DNA of 7,805 nucleotides from contig CAZCUN010000084.1 in NCBI GenBank assembly GCA_964502215.1, positions 1 to 7,805 of the forward strand. Direction: 5' to 3'. Shown here one piece after another: positions 1 to 5,899 of the stretch. The first letter of the stretch is position 1, and each line of letters opens with the position of its first letter. The notes beneath the pieces were generated by a model. The model did no database searches, had not been told where the DNA came from, and worked only from the letters and a program-made list of their open reading frames with translations. Source of the DNA: JAALLB01 sp964502215 (GTDB taxonomy: Bacteria; Pseudomonadota; Alphaproteobacteria; Rhizobiales; Rhizobiaceae). Position numbers and translations under genes: made by a program.

Positions 1-17
1 CTTCTCATACCCATATT

Positions 18-39
18 GATAACCCATTTTTGAGTTATC
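18..39. other. weak inverted repeat at left edge
   Basis: GATAAC at 18-23 pairs with GTTATC at 34-39; one further pair follows after a mismatch. A second small stem, GGG-ACAG-CCC at 41-50, is followed six bases later by a run of T (57-62). Together they could be the terminator of a plus-strand gene to the left, but the stems are short and the T-run is displaced, so this is a weak call. Confidence 0.2.
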
Positions 40-80
40 TGGGACAGCCCCTAAACTTTTTTGCGTCGGTTTTATTGCTT

Positions 81-106
81 TGAATATTACAGCGCTGTCA
101 TATTCA
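81..106. promoter_or_regulatory. 26-bp dyad, candidate operator
   Basis: The left arm TGAATATTACAGC (81-93) and right arm GCTGTCATATTCA (94-106) are reverse complements at 12 of 13 positions; only 88/99 fail to pair. The perfect core is ACAGCGCTGT (89-98). No T-run follows, so a terminator is unlikely. The form fits a binding site for a dimeric regulator, and it stands about 300 bp before mucR. It could equally control a gene left of the window. The symmetry is read directly; the role is inferred. Confidence 0.45.
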
Positions 107-140
107 CTGTTTACAAGTCTGTATATTGCCCTGTTGGGAT

Positions 141-160
141 AATATTTCAATAATTATTAC
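141..160. promoter_or_regulatory. Ros/MucR-box-like AT-rich site
   Basis: The stretch beginning AATATTTCAAT (141-151) and continuing into TTATTAC resembles, from memory, the left half and centre of the Agrobacterium Ros operator (ros box). The right half matches poorly. MucR-type proteins favour AT-rich sites with TA steps and usually repress their own genes, so a site upstream of mucR is expected. In DNA this AT-rich a chance match is quite possible. Confidence 0.25.
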
Positions 161-346
161 ACCAAAAGAAACTGGCACCATTAGAATTGCTAATCATGCA
201 TTAATAATTATTGACTTAATTGGTTTTGCTCAGTATTGAACATCAATAAGACATTTTAGAAGTATATATGCGTTTTTATAAAGTCATAATTGAGTCTATA
301 GAATTATAAGTTACGTAGATTGTATTAAGTATATGGTTTTATTAGC

Positions 347-373
347 TGTCTTTATGATTTTGGTTGCTACAAT
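347..373 (+). promoter_or_regulatory. possible mucR promoter
   Basis: TACAAT at 368-373 is a fair -10 element (5 of 6 to TATAAT). The best -35 partner is CTGTCT at about 346-351, 16 bp upstream, which matches TTGACA at only three positions. It would give a leader of about 30 bases before ATG 409. A weak -35 would be acceptable for an autorepressed gene, but the call rests on composition and position only. Confidence 0.2.
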
Positions 374-408
374 GAATAAAATCGTTGTTTGAATATTGGA
401 GATTGAGA

Positions 409-861
409 ATGGAAAATATTACAAATACTTCAGATCGGATAGAAGACAATTTTGATGGCGTTTTGGAATTAACCTCCGAAGTAGTTTCTGCCTACGTTGG
501 AAACAATTCAATTCCTATTTCTGAGCTGCCTGTTTTGATAAGCGAAGTTTATGATGCCTTTGACAAGGCAAGTAAAAATAAAACAATTGGCGGTGCTGGT
601 AATTCTAAACCTGCAGTTCCTATTAAGAAATCGATGACAGATGATTATTTGATCTGTCTTGAAGATGGTAAGAAATTCAAATCATTAAAGCGCCATCTAC
701 GAAGCCATTACGATATCTCTCCTGAAGAATATCGTGAAAAGTGGGGTCTACCTTTGGATTACCCTATGGTCGCACCAAATTATGCAAAAGCACGTTCGCA
801 GTTAGCGCGTGATATGGGACTTGGCAGAAAGCCTGGCCAAAAAATTAAAAAGAAAAAATAA
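409..861 (+). CDS. mucR: MucR/Ros family zinc-finger transcriptional regulator
   Basis: A 150-aa global DNA-binding regulator; members control exopolysaccharide, motility, virulence and cell-cycle genes in alphaproteobacteria. Residues 15-55 form the N-terminal oligomerisation region. Residues 80-115 carry the zinc finger, with likely ligands C83, D86, H96 and H100; the Asp in place of the second Cys of Ros is the usual MucR variant. The segment KFKSLKRHLRSH and the following EEYREKWGLP are hallmark MucR sequence. The tail is lysine-rich (K147-K150). I chose ATG 409 because GGAG (398-401) sits seven bases before it and the length then matches the family; an in-frame TTG at 385 would add eight residues without a good binding site. 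It is monocistronic, with long regulatory DNA before it and a hairpin terminator after it. The family is certain; its targets here are unknown. Confidence 0.95.
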   Translation: MENITNTSDRIEDNFDGVLELTSEVVSAYVGNNSIPISELPVLISEVYDAFDKASKNKTIGGAGNSKPAVPIKKSMTDDYLICLEDGKKFKSLKRHLRSHYDISPEEYREKWGLPLDYPMVAPNYAKARSQLARDMGLGRKPGQKIKKKK

Positions 862-882
862 TCTGTTTTAAATTTATATTTT

Positions 883-1200
883 TTAAGCACGGTAAGCTAA
901 TAGCTTATCGTGCTTTTCTTTTGTTTCATTCAACAGTTTATGAAGTCTTTTGTGTTGATGAAAGCTATAGCTTGCCAAGTTAAGAGACGCTTTTTTACGT
1001 TCTGATAATAAGTGCTTTTCTAAAAGAGTAATTAGATGCTTAATCTTATCAACTTGTTCAAAGTCATTGTCTTTGCATTTATAGCCAATAACCTGTTGGT
1101 ACTGAGTGCTCAAACTATCTTGAGACTTTAAGTTAGCCTCTATAAAAGCATATTCCTTAGCGCTTTGCTTTAGTATTTTGAAAACAGCTTCTGAAAACAT
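883..1200 (-). CDS. small hypothetical protein, probable coiled coil
   Basis: I do not recognise this 105-aa protein. It is highly charged, almost free of Pro and Gly, and looks wholly helical, with leucine-spaced stretches such as HLITLLEKHLLSERK and LHKLLNETKEKHDKLL that suggest a coiled coil. It has no signal peptide or membrane segment and a single Cys. The size and look recall FliJ-like or other small coiled-coil proteins, but no signature supports that. I chose ATG at 1200 (minus strand), with GGGG four bases before its TTG-ATG pair; a TTG at 1203 is an alternative. The spacing is tight, so initiation may be weak. The last ten codons (KHDKLLAYRA) are the reverse strand of the mucR terminator. 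It is convergent to mucR and divergent from the DnaA-like gene. The reading frame is clean, but its reality is unproven. Confidence 0.6.
   Translation of the reverse strand: MFSEAVFKILKQSAKEYAFIEANLKSQDSLSTQYQQVIGYKCKDNDFEQVDKIKHLITLLEKHLLSERKKASLNLASYSFHQHKRLHKLLNETKEKHDKLLAYRA
885..919 (+). terminator. Rho-independent terminator of mucR
   Basis: The arm AAGCACGGTAAGCTA (885-899) pairs with TAGCTTATCGTGCTT (901-915) over 15 positions, with one G-T wobble, around a minimal loop; TTTCTTTT follows. It begins 24 bases after the mucR stop. On the minus strand the hairpin is followed by A rather than T, so it should act only on plus-strand transcripts. It lies entirely inside the 3' end of the convergent gene at 883-1200. 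Confidence 0.85.
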
Positions 1201-1417
1201 CAAACCCCATATACGCTTTGATTTCTTAAACCACTTTGCCTGAATTTAGGCCTGTGGGGGATATGAAGCGATGCAAATATTTTCTTTATCTATTTTAAGG
1301 TTTTGTTTTTAATATAGAAAAAATACTTTTTACTCCTTTTTACTAAGATTAGTTTTCCCCAGTGATATTGCTTTACTTTATTAATAGGAATATATTCATA
1401 TTAGGGGAGACAAAATA
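1201..1417. promoter_or_regulatory. divergent intergenic region with 10-bp tandem repeat
   Basis: This AT-rich region separates two divergent genes and should hold both promoters. CTTTTTACT occurs at 1326-1334 and again at 1336-1344, a perfect 9-base repeat with a 10-bp period, close to one helical turn. A short stem, GCCT-GAATTT-AGGC, lies at 1238-1251. TTGCTT (1369) and TATATT (1391) are promoter-like with 16-bp spacing, but the start would fall on the ribosome binding site, so I do not trust them. Confidence 0.35.
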
Positions 1418-1879
1418 ATGAACTGTACAAGTGTATATCATACCCCAGCTCAAGATGAGGGGATAAGCAATCTATGCAAAAAAGAAGAGGCGGGGAAAAC
1501 AATTCAGTTAAAAGGAATTTCATCATTAAAGACTGCTAATGAAAAATTATTGGCGCAATTTGTTAATCAAATGGTTGCATCAGCTTTTGAGCTACCTGCA
1601 GAAAGATTGTTGAGGTGTGATAGAGGTAATGCTCGGGCTACGCGAGCAAGACAGATCTCAATTTATTTGATGCATACAGCTCTTTCATTTTCGCTCTCAA
1701 CAATATCACGTATTTATAACAAAGACCGCACCACAATTGGTTATGCATGCCGCGTCATAGAAGATTTGCGCGATAGTGCATCTTTTGATGATAGAATTTC
1801 AGAACTAGAAGAGACAGTGGCTACAGTCCTAAAGCTTGCGTCTTACGTTCCAACTAAAGGATCGTGCGGTGAAAAATAA
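1418..1879 (+). CDS. DnaA domain IV-like helix-turn-helix DNA-binding protein
   Basis: This 153-aa protein consists of a poorly conserved N-terminus (1-42) and a region (43-118) matching the C-terminal DNA-binding domain IV of the replication initiator DnaA (Bac_DnaA_C). Visible marks are RARQISIYLM, the helix-turn-helix SLSTISRIYNKDRTTIGYA, and the DnaA-signature-like DRTTIGYAC (103-111) followed by RVIEDLRD. It lacks the AAA+ ATPase and the DnaB-interaction domains, so it cannot be an initiator. It may bind DnaA-box-like DNA as a regulator or a competitor of DnaA (inference). Such stand-alone proteins occur in Hyphomicrobiales, to my knowledge without a settled function. AGGGGAGA (1403-1410) sits seven bases before ATG. 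The next gene starts inside its last codons, so the two are cotranscribed and probably translationally coupled. Confidence 0.88.
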   Translation: MNCTSVYHTPAQDEGISNLCKKEEAGKTIQLKGISSLKTANEKLLAQFVNQMVASAFELPAERLLRCDRGNARATRARQISIYLMHTALSFSLSTISRIYNKDRTTIGYACRVIEDLRDSASFDDRISELEETVATVLKLASYVPTKGSCGEK

Positions 1880-2687
1880 TAAAACTCCTACAGATGATCG
1901 CAACGCTTTAAGGTTGTTAAAACTATTATCAAAGCAAATACAATCAGGTTTTTCTTACGAAAATGAGGGTGAAAAAATTGTTATTCCTCTCAAAGAAAAA
2001 GCTTTCAGCTTCAATTTAAGTTTGATTAAAAGTTTGACGCAAAAGAGAATTATAGTTTGTGAAAATAATAAGATAAAAATAACGCAACAAGGTGCTCTGT
2101 ATATACAAAGAATTTTAAACCCAGACGCTTTATTAGCAAGTTCTCAAAGTAATACAGCTATAAAAACAGTCAATATAAATGGCGAAAACCAAAAAGTTGA
2201 AATCAACAGCAATGAATCGCCGTTAATGCGTTTGTTTTCACGTAAAACTAAAACAGGCACAACTTACATATCCTTTGAAGAGTTCCAAGCAGGGGAACGT
2301 TTGCGCAAAGACTTTGAACGCGGCCAATTACAACCGAAAGTATCTGCAAATCTACTGGGTAATGTAGGCTCCTCTGGTAATGCTGGATTTGGAGATGCAA
2401 GTGATATTACCGATTTTGCATTTGATGCGCGTAAAAGAGTAGGCGAAGCAATTGATAAATTAGGTCCAGAACTTTCTGGAGTAACCTTAGATATTTGTTG
2501 TTTTCTTAAAGGGTTGGAAAATGTTGAACGTGAAAGACATTGGCCACCACGCTCTGCTAAGTTGATGTTAAAAACAGCACTTTCACTTTTGGCTAGGCAT
2601 TATGGAATTGTTGGATATGAAAACCGCAGAGCCAATAAAATTCAAACATGGGGTAGTCGTGATTATCGACCAGCCATGAAGGCTTAA
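1869..2687 (+). CDS. DUF6456 domain protein with winged-helix-like N-terminus
   Basis: A 272-aa protein of unknown function. Residues 10-85 look like a winged-helix or MarR-like DNA-binding fold (helices around ALRLLKLLSKQ and SLIKSLTQKR, then the wing-like IIVCENNKIKITQQGALYIQ). Residues 115-255 match DUF6456, with the typical ARKRVGEAIDKLGPELSGVTLDICCFLKGLE followed by RERHWPPRSAKLMLKTALSLLARHYG. I chose GTG 1869 because AAAGGA (1856-1861) lies seven bases before it; a TTG at 1836 would add 11 residues with no better signal. It overlaps the DnaA-like gene by 11 bases, which argues for a shared function, perhaps a regulator pair. Its stop interlocks with that of sufE on the other strand. Family assignment is from memory of the conserved C-terminal block; the DNA-binding role is inference. 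Confidence 0.85.
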   Translation: MKNNKTPTDDRNALRLLKLLSKQIQSGFSYENEGEKIVIPLKEKAFSFNLSLIKSLTQKRIIVCENNKIKITQQGALYIQRILNPDALLASSQSNTAIKTVNINGENQKVEINSNESPLMRLFSRKTKTGTTYISFEEFQAGERLRKDFERGQLQPKVSANLLGNVGSSGNAGFGDASDITDFAFDARKRVGEAIDKLGPELSGVTLDICCFLKGLENVERERHWPPRSAKLMLKTALSLLARHYGIVGYENRRANKIQTWGSRDYRPAMKA

Positions 2688-3100
2688 GCTGCAAGTGCTT
2701 GTGTTGCATGCAGTTTGATGCGCTCAACAAGCGAGCGAAGTCCATTAGATCTTTGAGGTGTGATATGTTCTGAAAGGTCAATTGAATCAAATATCTGTTT
2801 TTCATCAATTGCAATTATTTCTGAGGCTTTTTTATTTGAAAAAATAGCAAAAGTAATCGCCACTAACCCACTAACGATATGGGCATCAGAAGCGCCAGAG
2901 AATGTTAAAACAGGATCGGCTTCTGCTGATTTATGAAAAGTCACCCAAACTTGGCTAACACAACCTTGAACTTTGTTCTGTGGGGTTTGCAACGTTTCAG
3001 GAAACTCTGGCAATGCACTACCCAGTTCAATCAAGTATTTATACCGATCATCCCAGTCATCCAGAAACTGAAAGTTTTCAATTATCTCATCAATGTCCAT
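2684..3100 (-). CDS. sufE: SufE family sulphur acceptor for Fe-S cluster assembly
   Basis: SufE takes persulphide sulphur from the cysteine desulphurase SufS, stimulates it, and passes sulphur to the SufBCD scaffold in the cytoplasm. The 138-aa length is normal for the family. The N-terminal helix IIENFQFLDDWDDRYKYLIELG leads to PEFPE and the catalytic-loop motif NKVQGCVSQVW, with C47 as the active cysteine; the C-terminal part (SGLVAITFAIFSNK, LSEHITPQRSNGL) also fits. ATG 3100 is supported by family length; AGGT (3112-3115) is 11 bases upstream, a little far. No other suf gene is visible, so it is detached from any suf operon. It follows the DUF5330 gene by 52 bases on the same strand and may be cotranscribed. 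Its TAA shares bases with the opposing DUF6456 stop. Confidence 0.95.
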   Translation of the reverse strand: MDIDEIIENFQFLDDWDDRYKYLIELGSALPEFPETLQTPQNKVQGCVSQVWVTFHKSAEADPVLTFSGASDAHIVSGLVAITFAIFSNKKASEIIAIDEKQIFDSIDLSEHITPQRSNGLRSLVERIKLHATQALAA

Positions 3101-3152
3101 TGTTTCATGCTACCTGATATCTGTTCATCAAAGTATATAGGACGGTTATAGA

Positions 3153-3497
3153 TTAATTGGTATTATTTTTTTGAATCGTACCTGTAGTAATTGAGTCTTT
3201 TGGCTCAGCATCTTGTTTAAATTCCGCATCTGTATTTTCTCGACTAATACTTTGAATGCCGTTTTGAATAGAATTCATTGTGTTGGTTGCAATAGATTTA
3301 CCAGTAAGACAAGTTTCTTCATTGCGGTCACAAAAAGAAGTAATGTCAGACAATAAAGATTGCACGGCAGCATAGGCATCATAAGAAGAAACTTTAGGCG
3401 TGTCTTCGCTCAAAGTTTGTTGCTTGTTCGAAGTTTGAATAGCCTCTGCAGGTAAAAGAAGCGTAGCGACACCCAAAGCGATTATTAATCTAAACAT
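3153..3497 (-). CDS. DUF5330 family exported or membrane-anchored protein
   Basis: A 114-aa protein of unknown function. The N-terminus FRLIIALGVATLLLPAEA (2-19) is a signal peptide or anchor; cleavage after AEA is possible. The central part, YDAYAAVQSLLSDITSFCDRNEETCLTG, is the recognisable DUF5330 block; its two cysteines, C56 and C63, are six residues apart and could form a disulphide in the periplasm. The tail from about 85 is polar and low in complexity (rich in N, T, D, E, K). AGGTG (3503-3507) lies five bases before ATG 3497, a good site. It is the first gene of a leftward unit with sufE and is divergent from the kinase operon, sharing its 257-bp regulatory region. The family name is from recognition of the Cys block; the role is unknown. 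Confidence 0.78.
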   Translation of the reverse strand: MFRLIIALGVATLLLPAEAIQTSNKQQTLSEDTPKVSSYDAYAAVQSLLSDITSFCDRNEETCLTGKSIATNTMNSIQNGIQSISRENTDAEFKQDAEPKDSITTGTIQKNNTN

Positions 3498-3754
3498 ATC
3501 GACACCTATTATTTGATACTAGCTCTATGTATCACCAAAATATTAAACCCATTTTAAGATTAGAACTAAATTTGATTAAAATTTTAAAGAACACGTTTAC
3601 CATCTATTTTATAAAGAACTTGTTTACCATGACGATAGAAACACCCTAAAAAAACCCAATATTTATAAGTTTATTGCTCAGAAATTGCTCGCATTAGGAT
3701 TCCATTAAATACGTTATGTAACCAATCTTAGTAACTATAAATAGCGAGTTTGTT
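3498..3754. promoter_or_regulatory. divergent regulatory region of DUF5330 and histidine kinase
   Basis: This 257-bp AT-rich region must carry promoters for both directions. It contains the tandem 18-bp repeat annotated separately, about 100-110 bp from the DUF5330 start and 125-170 bp from the kinase start. A small palindrome GTTA-TG-TAAC lies at 3713-3722. I see no confident -35/-10 pair and no coding region. Confidence 0.5.
3586..3630. repeat. tandem 18-bp direct repeat, CtrA-box-like
   Basis: AAAGAACACGTTTACCAT (3586-3603) recurs as AAAGAACTTGTTTACCAT (3613-3630), 16 of 18 identical with a 27-bp period. With the preceding T each copy reads TAAA-N7-TTTAC, which differs from the CtrA consensus TTAA-N7-TTAAC at two positions, and TTTACCAT differs from the alphaproteobacterial CtrA half-site TTAACCAT at one. 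Two like-oriented sites in a divergent promoter suggest a cooperative operator. The repeat is seen directly; CtrA as the binder is inference. Confidence 0.5.
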
Positions 3755-5068
3755 TTGAGTAACGCTTTTAAAAGATCCATGAATAAGCTGACAAATGTAG
3801 TCAGACCAAATTCTCATACGTCAAGCGATGAGGGTGCTCGTCAATTTCATCTAAACGATGAGACGGTCGCACTTTTGCAGGCTTTGCCAGATAGTGCTTC
3901 ATTGCACTATGCAAATGGCAATGCGGTATGGGTTTCTGAAAAATCAACAGTTACGTTCAAACAATCTTTTGACCACCTAATCGACAAAGGCTATTTGAAA
4001 GATATAAATCCGCAGGATAAATTACTTGTCTTGAAGGCGTTTTCTGACTGTAGAAATACCTATGAAGAGCAAACGGTAGTTTTTCGTTGTCAATTTCCTT
4101 CAAAAGATAAGTGCCCAGACTTAAGTCAATTTGAATTACGTTTGTCTATGTTTGAGTTTAAGGGAGAGTCTTTAATTCTCGCCGTCGTTCGTGATGTTAC
4201 ACAAGAGCAAAAAGCATTGTTGGTAGCAAACCAGGATGCTGAAAAGGCAAACAGCTCAAATAATACTAAAAGCCTGTTTCTTTCAAACATGAGCCATGAG
4301 CTAAGAACACCTTTAAATGCAATTATTGGGTTTTCGCAAATGCTAAGCGGTGAGGGTGCGCTTGTTATTAGCGAAGAAAAGAAAAGCGAATATGCAGAAC
4401 TGATCAATCAGTCAGCAACGCATTTATTGAATATTATAAATGATATTCTAGATGCTTCAAAAATTGAAGCAGGCAAGTTTCAAATAATACCCGAACTAAT
4501 GGATGCAAGTGAAATACTGCAAGCCACATTAAAATTGATGGCACCAATAGCCGATGAAGCTGGCATTCAGGTATCGACAGATATATCGCCAGAACTGCCA
4601 AATATCAGTGCTGATCCACGTGCGGTTCGCCAAATTTTGATTAACCTAATCGCTAATGCAATTAAGTTCTCATATGAAGGCGCAAAAGTGCATGTGCAAT
4701 TAACACGCGATAGACGCAAACTTCGCTTGAAGGTTTCAGATACCGGCCTTGGTATGGGGGCAGAAACGCTTGAAAAATTGGGGAATTCATTTTTTCAAGC
4801 AGAGCAAACTTCTACAAAAGGCTTTGAAGGGACGGGTCTTGGTCTATCTATCGTTTTCGGCCTGATAAAACTTCACAAAGGTAATATCACATTTGATAGC
4901 AAGCCTGGTGAAGGCACGACTGTTTGTGTTGAGCTACCAATATTAAATGAAAATTCAGTTCCAATTCCTGCTGATCCTAACGAGGGGATCGTGTTTTTGA
5001 ATGAGGTAAAAGAGCCGAACCTTATGCGAAGACTAACCATAAATCCAACGATACGTAAAACGGGGTAA
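3755..5068 (+). CDS. cytoplasmic PAS-domain sensor histidine kinase (PleC/DivJ-like core)
   Basis: A 437-aa kinase that should autophosphorylate and pass phosphate to a response regulator not present here. No membrane segment is visible. Residues 45-150 resemble a PAS domain, ending in the typical AVVRDVTQEQK. The dimerisation domain has the H-box SNMSHELRTPLNAIIGFSQML, with phospho-acceptor H181. The ATPase domain has N-box NLIANAIKFS (297-306), G1 DTGLGMG (329-335), F-box FFQAE (346-350) and G2 GTGLGLSI (359-366); all key residues are present. The H-box is of the type found in DivK-related PleC/DivJ/PdhS kinases, but it is common elsewhere too. The start is uncertain: TTG 3755 has only a weak GCGAG before it, and ATG 3779 (eight residues shorter) has AAAAGA. 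A C-terminal tail of about 35 residues follows the ATPase domain. It is the first gene of a likely three-gene operon. Confidence 0.92.
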   Translation: MSNAFKRSMNKLTNVVRPNSHTSSDEGARQFHLNDETVALLQALPDSASLHYANGNAVWVSEKSTVTFKQSFDHLIDKGYLKDINPQDKLLVLKAFSDCRNTYEEQTVVFRCQFPSKDKCPDLSQFELRLSMFEFKGESLILAVVRDVTQEQKALLVANQDAEKANSSNNTKSLFLSNMSHELRTPLNAIIGFSQMLSGEGALVISEEKKSEYAELINQSATHLLNIINDILDASKIEAGKFQIIPELMDASEILQATLKLMAPIADEAGIQVSTDISPELPNISADPRAVRQILINLIANAIKFSYEGAKVHVQLTRDRRKLRLKVSDTGLGMGAETLEKLGNSFFQAEQTSTKGFEGTGLGLSIVFGLIKLHKGNITFDSKPGEGTTVCVELPILNENSVPIPADPNEGIVFLNEVKEPNLMRRLTINPTIRKTG

Positions 5069-5072
5069 AATA

Positions 5073-5861
5073 ATGCATTTTTTAAAACAATCATCAATGT
5101 TGGTATTGCGTATGATCATTGAAAAACCAGGGAGTGCCGCTGGTTTAGCTGTCTTTGGTTTAGGGTTTGCTTTGGTTGCAGGAAATGCATTGTACTCACA
5201 ACAAGGAACTCATCCTGATCCGATCTGGTCAACAGCCAAAGAACAAGGCAACCTTTCTCAAGCTTCTGATCAACAAGTGGTCAGCGCTAATCAGCCAGGA
5301 ACCATTACACGTCGTGTGTTAACGCAACCCATAAGCTTGAAGAACGTTCCTGTTCCAAAAGTAAACCCTGCTAGAAGTAATTCCGTTTCATCGCAAACTT
5401 CTCTGGTACGGGATATTCAATCTGTCTTAGCTGACATTGGATTTTATTCAGGTAAAGTAGATGGCATATACGGCAATGATACGCGTAATGCCATTATGGT
5501 CTTTCAGGAACGGGCTGAGATTTTGCCCGATGGTGAAGCAAGCTATGAATTATTGCGTAACCTTAAGTCTGTAAAGGCGGTTACTGGTCTAAAATATGCA
5601 GCACCAAAACAACCACAACCGCAAAGAGTAAAACCTTCTGCTCCAAGCAGTGTTTATGATTCACAAACCGTTACTAGAATTCAAATGGGTTTGAGAGAAA
5701 ACTTTGGTGATGAAACCATTACTGTAGATGGTGTGATGGGCAGTCAAACACGAAATGCTATCAAGCGCTTTCAAGAGCGTTTCAAAATAAGTCCAACTGG
5801 CGAGTTAAATAACCAAACTTTGAGCAAGATGGTTTCTGTGGGGGTATTAAGTACAATCTAA
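5073..5861 (+). CDS. membrane-anchored protein with two peptidoglycan-binding (PGbd_1) domains
   Basis: A 262-aa protein with one N-terminal membrane segment (about 21-40, SAAGLAVFGLGFALVAGNAL), followed by a Ser/Gln/Pro-rich linker and two PGbd_1 repeats. The first (111-165) has VRDIQSVLADIGFYSGKVDG, then the hallmark YGNDTRNAIMVFQ; the second (198-258) has VDGVMGSQTRNAIKRFQ. The repeats are separated by a Pro/Gln/Lys-rich spacer (176-195). No hydrolase or transglycosylase domain is present, so it probably binds the cell wall from the inner membrane. GGGG (5062-5065) is seven bases before ATG, and only four bases separate it from the kinase stop, so the two are almost surely cotranscribed. 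It may report wall state or localise a partner (inference). A hairpin spans its stop codon. Confidence 0.88.
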   Translation: MHFLKQSSMLVLRMIIEKPGSAAGLAVFGLGFALVAGNALYSQQGTHPDPIWSTAKEQGNLSQASDQQVVSANQPGTITRRVLTQPISLKNVPVPKVNPARSNSVSSQTSLVRDIQSVLADIGFYSGKVDGIYGNDTRNAIMVFQERAEILPDGEASYELLRNLKSVKAVTGLKYAAPKQPQPQRVKPSAPSSVYDSQTVTRIQMGLRENFGDETITVDGVMGSQTRNAIKRFQERFKISPTGELNNQTLSKMVSVGVLSTI

Positions 5862-5869
5862 TGATTGTA
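5852..5869 (+). other. AT-rich stem-loop over the PG-binding gene's stop codon
   Basis: TACAATC (5852-5858) pairs perfectly with GATTGTA (5863-5869) around a TAAT loop that contains the stop codon. No T-run follows, so it is unlikely to terminate transcription well; it may affect mRNA processing or stability between the PG-binding and DUF1491 genes. It could also be chance in AT-rich DNA. Confidence 0.35.
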
Positions 5870-5899
5870 ATTTGATAGTCAAACAAGGGATGTAAATAG

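Larger units (their letters stand above)
1..408. other. AT-rich non-coding region upstream of mucR
   Basis: No convincing coding region is visible in this 408-base stretch; the reading frames are short and lack good ribosome binding sites. An ATG at 268 opens only 13 codons. It holds a weak hairpin near the left edge (18-39), a 26-bp dyad (81-106), a Ros-box-like stretch (141-160) and a possible promoter just before mucR. MucR/Ros regulators are known to repress their own genes through long AT-rich upstream DNA, and this region would suit that role. The gene to the left lies outside the window, so part of the region may be its 3' end. Confidence 0.6.

Noticed and set aside
838..860. A-rich 3' end of mucR as a frameshift site
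   Set aside because: The A-runs simply encode the usual lysine-rich tail, and the protein already has its full family length.
1238..1251. GCCT-GAATTT-AGGC hairpin in the divergent region
   Set aside because: Only four Watson-Crick pairs plus weak extensions, and no T-run; likely chance.
2593..2814. Minus-strand open frame across the DUF6456/sufE junction
   Set aside because: It overlaps two well-supported genes in another frame and has no recognisable sequence; a shadow frame.
2933..3151. Plus-strand open frame inside sufE
   Set aside because: Antisense to a clear SufE protein, with no ribosome binding site or family.
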